A DNA stretch of 64,000 nucleotides, taken from Clostridia bacterium (GTDB taxonomy: Bacteria; Bacillota; Clostridia; Peptostreptococcales; Acidaminobacteraceae). The position numbers and the translations under genes are program-made. Of this stretch, positions 51,754-60,189 are shown piece by piece. The notes under the pieces were generated by a model, which was not told the DNA's origin, did no database searches, and worked only from the letters and a program-made list of their open reading frames with translations. Every line of letters starts with the position of its first letter. Position 1 is the stretch's first letter. The stretch lies in the NCBI GenBank assembly GCA_018399635.1, contig JAGYOH010000003.1, forward strand, positions 110,095 to 174,094. The letters are read 5' to 3'.

Positions 51754-53391
51754 CTAGAATGAATGCTTCTTGATGTCCTGGACCAGTCTTGCCTTGTCGG
51801 CGCCTGCCAGGGGTGGCAGAGGCTTGTGGATGTAATCCATCCGGCTTTCCTCCTCTGTCAGGTCACCCAGGCTCTCGACGGTGTCGCTTTCATAATCGGG
51901 CAGGGCCTCCACCCAGAGGCCTTGCCTGGCTTTTTTCAGGCGGCTGGCCCGCATCTTCAAGGCGCCGACCCCCAGCTTGAACAATTGCTTGTTCTTCAAG
52001 GAGTAGAGCCGGTTCCACTGGCCGGTGAGCTTGTGGATGGAACCGAAGGAATCCGTGGGCCGCGGCATGCAGCCCGGAACGTACAGGTCCACCTTCTTGT
52101 CAAAGGCCCTGGCACAACTGCCGAAGGCCAGTTTTTTCATGGGCAGGCTGATGATTTCCTCCACAGTATAGGGTCTGGCCTCCCGGTCGAAGTAGTAGCG
52201 CTGCCCCTGGATCAGGGTACCGCCGCCGATGATCAGGGCCAGCTGGAAATTGTTGTCAAGGCCCTGATAGTAGAAGATGTCGAACCCCTGCCTCATGGCG
52301 GCCAGACAGCCGCCGATGCAGGAGGCCTCGATGGTCTTCACCGCTTCGGGAGTCACCTCCCCCAGGGATTCAAAGGTGGGGGAATGGGGCAGCTGATGCC
52401 CCACGAAGTATCTGACATTGGGAAACTGGGACTTGAAGTAATCGCTCAGTAGTGTCTGATCCGCCCGTCGGAAGGGCACCACCCTCTCCTCCCCGATGAT
52501 TTCCAGGGAATCGCTGCCGAAGCCACGGCTGCGGGCGTCGGTAAGGAGGGGGATCTCTTCAGGATCGATGCCCATCATCCGGGTGGCCACCCAGTCCGTC
52601 TCCACGCTGTTGTCCCCGCTGATGATCACGTGGGTCTTCACCGGGTCCACGGGGGCCGGTGTGTTGCCCTCCCCGCCGATGATGCCGTCAATCACCACCA
52701 GGTCCGGCTTGTAGCAGTAGAGGATATCCACCAGTTTTTCATTGATGCGGTAGTTGTGGTTGCGCTGCCTGAGATTGTAAGGGATGGACCCCATGGCATT
52801 CTTGAATCCGAGGGTCACACCGGTATAGAGGTTGGTCTTCATCTTGGGCACCGAGATGTAGAAGGCTTCACCGTCCACCACCTCCTTGAGAATCCTGGGC
52901 ACCAGCATTTCCTTCATGACCTTGGCCTTGGGCAGCCAGTAACGCTCAAGGGGCTCCTCCTCCAGGGGCACCATCCTGATGCCGTGGCGGGCGATGATCC
53001 GGTCCACCCCCGCAATCTGAAAAGAGGTGCGGGTGGGCATGCCCCGCCCGGAGGACTCGATGATCACAATGTCATCGGTATATGCCTTGACAAAGGACAC
53101 GATGGCGTCCAGCACCCTGGGGTCCGTGCTTTCCGGATAGGCCTCATCCTTGAAGCCCATCTTGTAATAGACGGAAACCAGGTTGGGCTTGATCAGAACC
53201 CGCCGGTTTCGGATCCGTTCCGTCCAGTGATTCTTCTCGTCCAGGGTCATGAGATTTTCCCGGACCACCTGCCGGATATTCCGGATATCCTCCCGGTCCT
53301 CATAGGCCCCGGTGCCGTAACTTTCCGGCAGGGCCACATAGTCCTTGAGATAATCCCCCTCCGGCGCATGGGTAATGACCACATGATTCAT
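51754..53391 (-). CDS. DUF362-domain protein
   Basis: 545 residues, first gene of the AOR operon. It has the DUF362 pattern: RRVLIKPNLVSVY near 67, VIIESSGRGMPTRTSF near 112, PKMKTNLYTGVTLGFKNAMG near 183 and DGIIGGEGNTPAP near 236. A C-terminal extension contains Cys motifs (ASCIGGC near 370, FGSCARAF near 440) that might hold a cluster. DUF362 proteins are poorly understood and often accompany iron-sulfur enzymes. AAGGAGG precedes the ATG. Confidence 0.85.
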   Translation of the reverse strand: MNHVVITHAPEGDYLKDYVALPESYGTGAYEDREDIRNIRQVVRENLMTLDEKNHWTERIRNRRVLIKPNLVSVYYKMGFKDEAYPESTDPRVLDAIVSFVKAYTDDIVIIESSGRGMPTRTSFQIAGVDRIIARHGIRMVPLEEEPLERYWLPKAKVMKEMLVPRILKEVVDGEAFYISVPKMKTNLYTGVTLGFKNAMGSIPYNLRQRNHNYRINEKLVDILYCYKPDLVVIDGIIGGEGNTPAPVDPVKTHVIISGDNSVETDWVATRMMGIDPEEIPLLTDARSRGFGSDSLEIIGEERVVPFRRADQTLLSDYFKSQFPNVRYFVGHQLPHSPTFESLGEVTPEAVKTIEASCIGGCLAAMRQGFDIFYYQGLDNNFQLALIIGGGTLIQGQRYYFDREARPYTVEEIISLPMKKLAFGSCARAFDKKVDLYVPGCMPRPTDSFGSIHKLTGQWNRLYSLKNKQLFKLGVGALKMRASRLKKARQGLWVEALPDYESDTVESLGDLTEEESRMDYIHKPLPPLAGADKARLVQDIKKHSF

Positions 53392-53460
53392 CTTGATCCC
53401 TCCTTGGATTCACTCCGTTCCTGTTCTGGTGCCAGTCAATCCTTCTTTCTTCTTGAGTCA

Positions 53461-53489
53461 ATTATAGCAAAGGAACTGTACTTGTACAA
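53461..53489 (-). promoter_or_regulatory. Promoter of the DUF362-AOR operon
   Basis: Minus strand: TTGTAC (53489-53484), 17-bp spacer, perfect TATAAT (53466-53461). The -35 lies inside the first operator. Confidence 0.65.
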
Positions 53490-53513
53490 TATTTTACTGT
53501 ACCTCGGTACAGT
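53477..53513. promoter_or_regulatory. Two TetR-type operators between the AOR operon and its regulator
   Basis: TGTACTTGTACA (53477-53488) and ACTGTACCTCGGTACAGT (53496-53513) are inverted repeats sharing the TGTAC/GTACA core, 22 bp centre to centre. They cover the minus-strand -35 and lie just upstream of the plus-strand -10, so one regulator could control both genes. Confidence 0.7.
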
Positions 53514-53516
53514 TTC

Positions 53517-53525
53517 TGGTATAAT
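53517..53525 (+). promoter_or_regulatory. Extended -10 promoter for the TetR gene
   Basis: TGGTATAAT with TATAAT at 53520-53525, 20 bp before the start codon and adjacent to the second operator. Confidence 0.6.
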
Positions 53526-53544
53526 GGGGGCAAGGAGGCCGACC

Positions 53545-54132
53545 ATGAAACCAAACCGCACAAAAAACAGGGTCCGCAGGGAAGCAATCCGTCTTTTCAA
53601 GGAAAAGGGCTACCGGGGCACCACCCTCAATGATATCTGCCAGGCCAGCGCCTTGACCAAGAGCGCCTTTTACTATCACTACGCCTCCAAGGACGACCTG
53701 CTCTCGGATTATTATCGGGACATCACCTTCATCAACCACGAGGACATGACCAGAATCCTCGCCATGGATGACGCCTGGGAACAGATGCGGCTGATCTACG
53801 ACATCTATCTGGGGCACATCCTGGAACCCGGTCTTGAAATCCTTTCGCACTTTTATGTGCTGAAAATCCAGAAACAGCGGGACTACTTCACCCTGGACCT
53901 GGACTTGAAAAACCTTTTCATCCCCTTGATTGACCGGGCTCAGAACCAGGGCACCATCAAAAATCCCGCCAGTGCCGAAGACCTTTTCGAAACCAGCAAC
54001 GCCCTGATCCGGGGCATCATCCTGGACTGGTGCATCGCCAAGGGCGACTTCGATGTCATGGCGCGCATCCAGGGGGCCCTCTCACTCCTCTTTGAGGTGG
54101 ATTCCGTCCGGTCCAAGGGGGACTCCCTTTGA
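53545..54132 (+). CDS. TetR-family regulator, probable regulator of the AOR operon
   Basis: 195 residues. N-terminal TetR helix-turn-helix: RREAIRLFKEKGYRGTTLNDICQASALTKSAFYYHYASKDDLLSDYY. The rest is an all-helical ligand domain, no family ligand known. ATG at 53545 follows AAGGAGG. Divergent from DUF362-AOR with twin palindromes between, so autoregulation and control of the AOR operon are expected (inference). Confidence 0.9.
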   Translation: MKPNRTKNRVRREAIRLFKEKGYRGTTLNDICQASALTKSAFYYHYASKDDLLSDYYRDITFINHEDMTRILAMDDAWEQMRLIYDIYLGHILEPGLEILSHFYVLKIQKQRDYFTLDLDLKNLFIPLIDRAQNQGTIKNPASAEDLFETSNALIRGIILDWCIAKGDFDVMARIQGALSLLFEVDSVRSKGDSL

Positions 54133-54171
54133 AACACCACAAATCCTCCAGAAAAAACCACAAAAAAGAAA

Positions 54172-54200
54172 AATTCACGCCATCGCGGCGTGAATTCTTT
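54172..54200 (+). terminator. Terminator of the TetR gene
   Basis: AATTCACGCC (54172-54181) pairs with GGCGTGAATT (54187-54196), 5-nt loop, followed by CTTTG; A-rich upstream, so it may also serve the opposite strand. Confidence 0.7.
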
Positions 54201-54236
54201 GATTGTGGTCTCCCTTTAGTCTTGTCCTCATGCCCA

Positions 54237-54899
54237 TCAGTCCAGCCGGTCCACCTGCTTTTGAAAAGCCAGCAGGTGACTTTCTGAGCCGCTCTTCAAG
54301 GCGGAGAAGACTTCATAGACATTCTCCGGCAATTCATGGCTCATGAAAATCTCGTACATTTCAATGTTGTCAATTTCAGCTTGAACCCCCGTCAGGGCAG
54401 CCTCCAACAGATTTTCCGGAATGACGATATGAGATGCGGACTCATCCTCGGGAAATTCCAGACCATAGGCTGCGTAGACTTCCTGCAGATAGGCCAGATG
54501 GGTTTCCTCGGCACTTTTGATATTGGTGTAGGGCTTCTGAGCCCCGAAGGTTTCTTCGATAGCCTCATATTCCCCACGGGCCAGATATTCATCCTGGACG
54601 GCATAGGTCAGCATGTCCAAGATGGTCAAATCCTCATCGGCAAGAGCGCCTGCCGCACCATATCCGGCCAGGGACAGGGCCTGATCGCCCTCTGACAGCG
54701 GCGCCGGGTCATCATCCACTTCGTGGTCCACAGGCGCCGCACTCACGGCGGACCCGCTCTCGACGGCATCGATCGAAGCCTCTGTCTCAACCTCGCTGTC
54801 ACTTGATATGGCGCAGCCTGTAAACAGCAGTAGGCTGACTACCAACAGGGCCACTGAAGCCGTCATGAATCCTGGCTTGATATTTTTTCTAAGTTCCAT
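54237..54899 (-). CDS. DUF2202 (ferritin-like) lipoprotein
   Basis: 220 residues. Signal peptide with lipobox FTGC (Cys near 29), an acidic linker to about residue 90, then the DUF2202 domain: LDMLTYAVQDEYLARGEYEAIEETFG, PYTNIKSAEETHLAYLQEVYAAYG, EIDNIEMYEIFMSH, SGSESHLLAFQK. The Glu/His pairs (E..H in SAEETH and SESH) are those of a ferritin-like diiron fold. Function unknown; possibly metal or oxygen handling at the cell surface. Single gene. Confidence 0.88.
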   Translation of the reverse strand: MELRKNIKPGFMTASVALLVVSLLLFTGCAISSDSEVETEASIDAVESGSAVSAAPVDHEVDDDPAPLSEGDQALSLAGYGAAGALADEDLTILDMLTYAVQDEYLARGEYEAIEETFGAQKPYTNIKSAEETHLAYLQEVYAAYGLEFPEDESASHIVIPENLLEAALTGVQAEIDNIEMYEIFMSHELPENVYEVFSALKSGSESHLLAFQKQVDRLD

Positions 54900-55083
54900 T
54901 TCAAATCCTCCTTGATTGATGTGATAGGTCGATCATACCGGTAGAATGTGTTTGAATTGTGTCATTATCCCCTGGATTCATATTTTTCGAATGGCCTTGC
55001 CCGGCATTACCCTTCATCCGAGGACCGCATCCCTCACGGGGCAAGGCCTGCCATCCCCATTGCCGCACCCGCTGGTTCAGCAA

Positions 55084-55656
55084 TCAGCCCAGCATTTTCC
55101 TGATGAAGGTGGCCCACATAGCCTTGAGGTCTGTCATCCCCAACTCTTCTGATTTTTCCAGGATGCCGCCGTCCATGAGAATCAACAGCTCCACCAGGGT
55201 TCCCGAATCCTCCTGGTCTACCAGGCCAAGGCTGACGGCATGGGCCATCAAATCGACATAATAGCTTCTGACGGCCTCCTCCAGATCCCGGGTCAGCCTT
55301 CTGATGGTTTCGCTGCGCTTCCCCAGCAGGGAGTACTGCCTGAGAATCGATGGAAAAGCAGGCTTTTCCTCGAGATAAGCAATGTCCGAGTAGCCCTTGT
55401 CAATCAGAAATTGAATCAGGGACGCCTTGTCCCCGGGCCATTGCCCGATCCGGTATTCCTTTTTCATCCCTTCGATGAGGTGGACGTAGAGGACCTCGAA
55501 CAAGGCTTCCTTGGAAGTGAAATGATAATAGAGGGCCGGCTTGCTGATACCCACCCTGTTTGAAATCATGGCAAGCGAGGTTTTTTCATAGCCCTGGCCG
55601 GCAAAGAGTTCATAGGCGGTTTCCAGGATTCTTTGGTAGGTTTCGCTGCCCTTCAT
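55084..55656 (-). CDS. TetR/AcrR-family regulator
   Basis: 190 residues. N-terminal helix-turn-helix: RILETAYELFAGQGYEKTSLAMISNRVGISKPALYYHFTSKEALFEVLY, then a helical ligand domain. Its start overlaps the stop of the acyltransferase-like gene by 4 bp. A TetR-type palindrome lies at the promoter of that operon, so it probably represses itself and its partner. Confidence 0.9.
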   Translation of the reverse strand: MKGSETYQRILETAYELFAGQGYEKTSLAMISNRVGISKPALYYHFTSKEALFEVLYVHLIEGMKKEYRIGQWPGDKASLIQFLIDKGYSDIAYLEEKPAFPSILRQYSLLGKRSETIRRLTRDLEEAVRSYYVDLMAHAVSLGLVDQEDSGTLVELLILMDGGILEKSEELGMTDLKAMWATFIRKMLG

Positions 55657-56723
55657 TGCGTCATCCTCCTCATCACCAGTTCCAGAGGACCCTTTCTGAA
55701 TTTCAAACCCCAGCCATTGGAAAAAACCAGCATCGACAAAAAGACAAAGAGGGTCATGAAGAAGACGAAGACTTCATCGCGATAGGCGAGATTATCGATC
55801 ACAGTCATCACCCCCAGGACCACCACCGCATGAATCACATAATGGGTCAGGGCCATTTGCCCGCCCTTGACAATGAATTGAAACCACCGGCTGGTCTTGA
55901 CTTTGCCCTCCAACAGAACACTGCCCCCGATAAAAAACATGGCCCAGGCCGTCGCCGTGACGATATACAGGAAGGTCGGGTTCATCGGCTTGGTATCGAA
56001 GAGGTAGAAGGCTGTTTCCGACCCGCCCATAAGAGCGATCAACCCCGCTGACAGCGCTTCCAGCAGGACAGCGATGATCAAGGCCCGGGAGGTCAGGAAC
56101 AGGACCTTTTGCTTTTGTGTAAAATCCATCCTCGAGAGGGCCAGTCCGAACAGGATGAAGGCAAACCAGGGAAAGAAGGGATGGTAACCGTTGAAAAAGG
56201 TGTTGCTGATGAAACCTTCGACGGTCCAGAAACCTTCATAGGAAGTGAAGGACAGGTCCCATCGATGGGTGTAATCCAGCAGCAGTTGCAGCGCGGTTCC
56301 CGTGGCCGTCGTGAGAAGACCGGCCAGCACAATGGTGCTGGTCTTCAAATAGATGAAAAGGCTGACGGCCACCATGTAGACCCCGTAGTAATGGAGAATA
56401 TCGGCGGACCAGTCAAAGAAGTAATACAGTGCCAGGCCCAGAATCAAGAGAAAGAGGGCTCTCTTGAGAAGCATTTCCCGATGAAGTCTTCTCACCGCCG
56501 GGTCCGAGGACAGATAGCCACTGCGGGTCATCAGACCGATTCCCAGGCCGGCCAGCACTAAAAAAACCGCCGCGGCCCTGCCCTCGAACACTGACAGGAA
56601 TTGATTCAAGGATTCATGGGCGACGATTTCCTGTGTAAAGATTATCTTGTAGTTGACGAACATCATACCCAGTATGGCAAAGGCCCTGGCGAAGTCAAAG
56701 CCGTAGATTCTTTGTGTTTTCAT
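55653..56723 (-). CDS. Multi-spanning membrane protein, DUF418/acyltransferase-like
   Basis: 356 residues with about ten membrane helices. The start RIYGFDFARAFAILGMMFVNYKII and the C-terminal QMALTHYVIHAVVVLGV fit the DUF418/DUF1624 group related to membrane acyltransferases, though the substrate is unknown. The ATG at 56723 follows AAGGAGG; an ATG at 56738 lies before the box. First gene of a two-gene operon with a TetR regulator. Confidence 0.82.
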   Translation of the reverse strand: MKTQRIYGFDFARAFAILGMMFVNYKIIFTQEIVAHESLNQFLSVFEGRAAAVFLVLAGLGIGLMTRSGYLSSDPAVRRLHREMLLKRALFLLILGLALYYFFDWSADILHYYGVYMVAVSLFIYLKTSTIVLAGLLTTATGTALQLLLDYTHRWDLSFTSYEGFWTVEGFISNTFFNGYHPFFPWFAFILFGLALSRMDFTQKQKVLFLTSRALIIAVLLEALSAGLIALMGGSETAFYLFDTKPMNPTFLYIVTATAWAMFFIGGSVLLEGKVKTSRWFQFIVKGGQMALTHYVIHAVVVLGVMTVIDNLAYRDEVFVFFMTLFVFLSMLVFSNGWGLKFRKGPLELVMRRMTQ

Positions 56724-56808
56724 GGCGTCCTCCTTCAATTCCGGCTGGCGTGATTGTCAGAGCTCAACGGTCTCCATCAGGGCATCTGCCTGGATGCGAG
56801 AGATTGAC

Positions 56809-56822
56809 TTACCGGTCGGTAA
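56809..56822. promoter_or_regulatory. TetR-type operator TTACCGGTCGGTAA
   Basis: TTACCG and CGGTAA arms around GT, immediately downstream of the -10 of the acyltransferase-tetR promoter. This sequence is the commonest operator form for AcrR-like TetR repressors. Confidence 0.75.
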
Positions 56823-56826
56823 TTAA

Positions 56827-56855
56827 ATATTAGCCTATTGATTTCCGATTGTCAA
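56827..56855 (-). promoter_or_regulatory. Promoter of the acyltransferase-tetR operon
   Basis: Minus strand: consensus TTGACA (56855-56850), 17-bp spacer, TAATAT (56832-56827); the operator covers the expected +1. The gap 56724-57026 holds this promoter, the operator and the next terminator only. Confidence 0.8.
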
Positions 56856-56902
56856 TCCACAAAACGAGATGGCCCGGGGCCTCCTGAAATCCTGACTGGC
56901 CG

Positions 56903-56932
56903 AAAAAAATCGACTCTCAAGAATCGAGAGTC
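56903..56932 (-). terminator. Terminator of the TPR-protein gene
   Basis: Minus strand GACTCTC and GAGAGTC form a 7-bp stem with a 7-nt loop followed by a T-rich tract (seven T at 56909-56903), 95 bp after the gene's stop. Confidence 0.65.
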
Positions 56933-57026
56933 AATCGATGTGCAAGCCTTCATTCAACGGCCCCGCCACTTTCATGTTTTTCTGACAGACGCCATGACAG
57001 ATTTCTCCGATGGCCCCAATCATCCA

Positions 57027-59006
57027 CTAACCGGTGATCTGCTGGAATTCCTCCTCTGAATACCTGTCCAGAATCCGCAGCAGCATGTCCATGCCTTCAT
57101 TTCTTTGATTTGAGATGATGACCGGGCGACTGACCATATCCAGCCAGCCATCGCCGCTGGACTGGTAGGTCCGATAGTCAAATCCCGTAATCCTGTCCTG
57201 CTCATCCACATGGATGGTCAGTATCATGTAGGCGGAGCGAAAGGCGGATTGCCCATTGATGGTGTCATTCATCCACTCTCTTTCACCCCTTCTTTCATCG
57301 ATCATCGCCTGGGGCAGTCTTTTGCCGATGAAGGAGAACTCCAGGGGCATGCCGCGGCCACGAATCAATTTCAAAAGATCCGCTTTGATGTCATCCGACA
57401 GATGATCCAGATTGTCATAGGGATCATAGGAACCTTTGCCGGCACTTCTCCCGCCAGGAAGATTGATGATTCCGGATCCGATGCTTTCGTTGAACTCAAG
57501 CACCATATCAGTCCAGTCAATGACACCCTTTTCATCCAAAGACAGGTATAGCCGATAATGGTAGTGGGCATCCACCGGGTCCACATACATTTTCATCCAG
57601 TATCTCTCTGGATAGTGGTTGGAGAAATCAAAATCATCGGATTCTTTGTAGACCAATTCTTCTTCCTCATCAAGATCTTCTTCATCCTCATGGAATTCAT
57701 CAAATTCCAGGTCGCTGACTGCCGCAGCTTCGCCCTGTGTCTCATCCAGCGCGTGGTCAGAATATAAAAAGAAGTTTCTTCCCCGCAACGTTTCAATTGA
57801 AACTTTTTTTCCTATCAGATCGTCGATGTCCTCAAGTTCTTCCCCGGGTTTTTCCTCTTGAAGCGGCCTCTTCAGGATCGGGCCGTTTTCTTCCAGATGC
57901 AGACCATAATACAACTCGTAGGTCTTGAAAACATCCAGCACCTCCTCGAAGGTCCCGCATGATGAATTCTCTGCAACCATTTTTGCAAGCCGCTCAAAAA
58001 ATGCCAGCCGGGTTTCTCCTGATTCCTCTTCCATACTGGCAGCCAGCACATAGGCGATATTGAGACTGTGACAGGCATTCCCCATTAAGCTCGCCGCAGT
58101 CTTCTGCATGGGGCTGCATTTGCCAAGCCATTTCATGATTGGTTTTTTCCGGTTGTCCCACGTATCAAAAGCATGGAACCATTCCTCATCCGTTTGATTC
58201 ATGGTCGTCGTCCAGTCTGGAATGACCAGGTAACTGTCGTGGAGGAGCTTTTCGATCCTCTTGTCCGCCATTCGTGAAAAACTGTCGATCATGGTGAAAT
58301 GCCATCCGAGTATGGACTCTACCGGGCGGGAATCGAATCCGAATCTTTCCAGGTCCCTGATGATTCTCTCGGCCAGGGACAGATAATAGGTGGTCACCTG
58401 GGACCCCCCGGGGGTGAGCAAGGGCAGATCCCCCTCATAAAAGAAATATCGCTTATCCATTTTTCTGAAGGAATATCTGCCGTCGGCAGTCTGCCGGATC
58501 ACATCTCCAGGCAGCGGTTCCACCACATACTCGGCTTTTTCCTCCCTCAACCGGGCAGTGACATAGGCTCTGGTCATGTCGAGTTGGTGGTCTTCCTTGA
58601 GGGTGTCATACAAGTCGCACCACTTGAGACTTTCCTGGTATTCTTTCAGATCCTTGCTGGCGAAGGCGAGGCCGAGAATCGGCGCACTTCTTTCCGGTGC
58701 CAGAGCATGGGCCTTGGCATAGTACTCCCGGGCCTCTTCATAATGCCCCTGACCGCCGTACAACGCCGCCATGTTGTTCCAGGCGTCATAGTAATCCGGG
58801 GCCATTGCTATGATTCTCTTGAAAAGGGCAATGGTCTCATGGGTTTCTCCCATTTGCAGGGTCATTGCCGCCAGGGTGTTGAGATGAATCGGACAGGATT
58901 CATCACAGGCTTGCGGGCAAGCGTCCCCGGGACAGGTGATTTTTCCTTCAGAGTTCCTCCAGACCACCTTGCCGCCATCAGATTGATTCTTTTCAACCAA
59001 TTTCAT
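57027..59006 (-). CDS. TPR-repeat protein with N-terminal cysteine cluster, unknown function
   Basis: 659 residues. Near the start a Cys group CPGDACPQACDESCP (about 25-40) could bind metal. TPR repeats follow: LNTLAAMTLQMGETHETIALFKRIIAMAPDYYDAWNNMAALYGGQGHYEEAREYYAKAHALAP (about 45-105). The rest is unlike known domains, with an acidic stretch DEFHEDEEDLDEEEE near 465. No signal or membrane segment. The ATG at 59006 has AGAGGG upstream. I do not recognise the family; TPRs suggest protein binding. Confidence 0.8.
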   Translation of the reverse strand: MKLVEKNQSDGGKVVWRNSEGKITCPGDACPQACDESCPIHLNTLAAMTLQMGETHETIALFKRIIAMAPDYYDAWNNMAALYGGQGHYEEAREYYAKAHALAPERSAPILGLAFASKDLKEYQESLKWCDLYDTLKEDHQLDMTRAYVTARLREEKAEYVVEPLPGDVIRQTADGRYSFRKMDKRYFFYEGDLPLLTPGGSQVTTYYLSLAERIIRDLERFGFDSRPVESILGWHFTMIDSFSRMADKRIEKLLHDSYLVIPDWTTTMNQTDEEWFHAFDTWDNRKKPIMKWLGKCSPMQKTAASLMGNACHSLNIAYVLAASMEEESGETRLAFFERLAKMVAENSSCGTFEEVLDVFKTYELYYGLHLEENGPILKRPLQEEKPGEELEDIDDLIGKKVSIETLRGRNFFLYSDHALDETQGEAAAVSDLEFDEFHEDEEDLDEEEELVYKESDDFDFSNHYPERYWMKMYVDPVDAHYHYRLYLSLDEKGVIDWTDMVLEFNESIGSGIINLPGGRSAGKGSYDPYDNLDHLSDDIKADLLKLIRGRGMPLEFSFIGKRLPQAMIDERRGEREWMNDTINGQSAFRSAYMILTIHVDEQDRITGFDYRTYQSSGDGWLDMVSRPVIISNQRNEGMDMLLRILDRYSEEEFQQITG

Positions 59007-59101
59007 TACAATCCCTCTTTTCTCTCCATTGAATTCTGGCCTGCTCCATGCTCTTGGGAATACCGACAAGACCCCTCTTCTTGACAAGGGAAGCCCTGCC
59101 G

Positions 59102-59138
59102 CTGCTGACAGAAACCAACCCCCGGTCTCTGTCGGCAG
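59102..59138. other. Hairpin in the leader of the TPR-protein gene
   Basis: Fifteen-base arms (59102-59116 and 59124-59138) pair with one mismatch and one wobble around a 7-nt loop, 96 bp upstream of the start codon. No T-run follows on the minus strand. Above it, TGGTCCAC is repeated at 59196-59203 and 59220-59227 (24 bp apart), possibly a regulator site. The 256-bp gap 59007-59262 holds nothing else I can name. Confidence 0.35.
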
Positions 59139-59262
59139 TGTTCCGCTAGCCCCTGTCCATGCTCCTGGCAGACTCTGTTTTTGTCAACCCAAATTTGGTC
59201 CACACGATCAGTTGAAAAATGGTCCACCTTATTCTTGATTCTCAAGCCAAGGGACTGTTTCT

Positions 59263-59727
59263 TCAAAGGATGAACTGACAGTGGTTGATCTCATTCACCA
59301 GTTTCTCACCGGGTGCCATTCCCTCTGACCTGATGCCGGACATTATTTTGAGGAATCTTTTCCCCAAGGGTGTATCTCTGAATCTGTCAATCCTTTGGGC
59401 ATAGACGCCCTCCAGGTAAGATACCATGGCCGTCACTTCCTCCGGATTGTCGGCGGACATGAGGAAGGTGTGATTACCGGTGGAAAGGTGAAAATTGAAC
59501 TTCTCGAGAGTTTTCTTCGTAACCTTGTCCTCTCTGTAGGCTTTGTTGAGTTTTTCGATTTTTCTCAACTCCTTCTGATCTTCCTCCGGACCCAGACGCT
59601 GCCCCTGGACCATCAGACACAAAAGACTGTCAAAGTTGAGCATGATTCCGGCAATCTCATCGGGCTCTCCAAATCTCAGCAGATAGTACTTTCCTCCAAT
59701 TCCTGTCACTTCATACAGAATACACAC
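59263..59727 (-). CDS. Hypothetical protein
   Basis: 154 residues from a GTG at 59727, with GGAGG 8 bp upstream; the open frame continues to 59802 without a ribosome site. Mixed alpha/beta composition: YLLRFGEPDEIAGIMLNFDSLLCLM, then a charged segment EDQKELRKIEKLNKAYREDKVTKKTLEKF and LEGVYAQRIDRFRDTPLGKRFL. No membrane segment or recognised domain. Solitary gene at the edge of the accessory region. Confidence 0.6.
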   Translation of the reverse strand: MCILYEVTGIGGKYYLLRFGEPDEIAGIMLNFDSLLCLMVQGQRLGPEEDQKELRKIEKLNKAYREDKVTKKTLEKFNFHLSTGNHTFLMSADNPEEVTAMVSYLEGVYAQRIDRFRDTPLGKRFLKIMSGIRSEGMAPGEKLVNEINHCQFIL

Positions 59728-59883
59728 CCGGTACACCTCCAATTTGATTGATGTTGTCACACTGGCCGGTCCTCCAGGGCCCCGACGGCACCTCCAAGTC
59801 AATTCGCCGGACCGGTCAGTGATGATGACTCACCCTTAGTCTAGCACGAAAAAAAAGGGGAGAGGTCCCTTGCCAGGCGACAA

Positions 59884-60189
59884 TTAGCCTGTCAAGGATT
59901 CCTCTCCGAGATCAACCAGGGCGGCATCAATGACATACCGGTCACAGATTCCCTTGTGAATGAAGAATTTGATGATCAGATCCCTGCGACTGCTGGGGGT
60001 GAAGGTGTACCCCACTGTCTCAAGCAGCTGCTGGGTTTGGTTCAAGTCCAGTTCCAGAGCGATGGCGATGGCCAGAACCGTCTCTTTTTTGGGAACCACC
60101 TTGTCATTGATCAATTTGTGAAAATGCCTCCTGTCGATCAGTGCTTTGTTGTACACCACCGCATTGGAAGCAATCCCTCTTTCACGCAT
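59884..60189 (-). CDS. Stand-alone helical module, homologous to the C-terminus of the macro-domain protein
   Basis: 101 residues from an ATG at 60189 that overlaps the upstream stop (TGATG). By hand alignment about 40 of ~100 positions match residues ~225-328 of the macro protein at 18424-19410, including VYNKALIDRRHFHKL, TVLAIAIALELDLNQTQQLL, GYTFTPSSRRDLIIKFFI and the end AALVDLG. The first part reads like an XRE-type helix-turn-helix. It may bind DNA or a partner protein. Probably cotranslated with the preceding frame. Confidence 0.72.
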   Translation of the reverse strand: MRERGIASNAVVYNKALIDRRHFHKLINDKVVPKKETVLAIAIALELDLNQTQQLLETVGYTFTPSSRRDLIIKFFIHKGICDRYVIDAALVDLGEESLTG

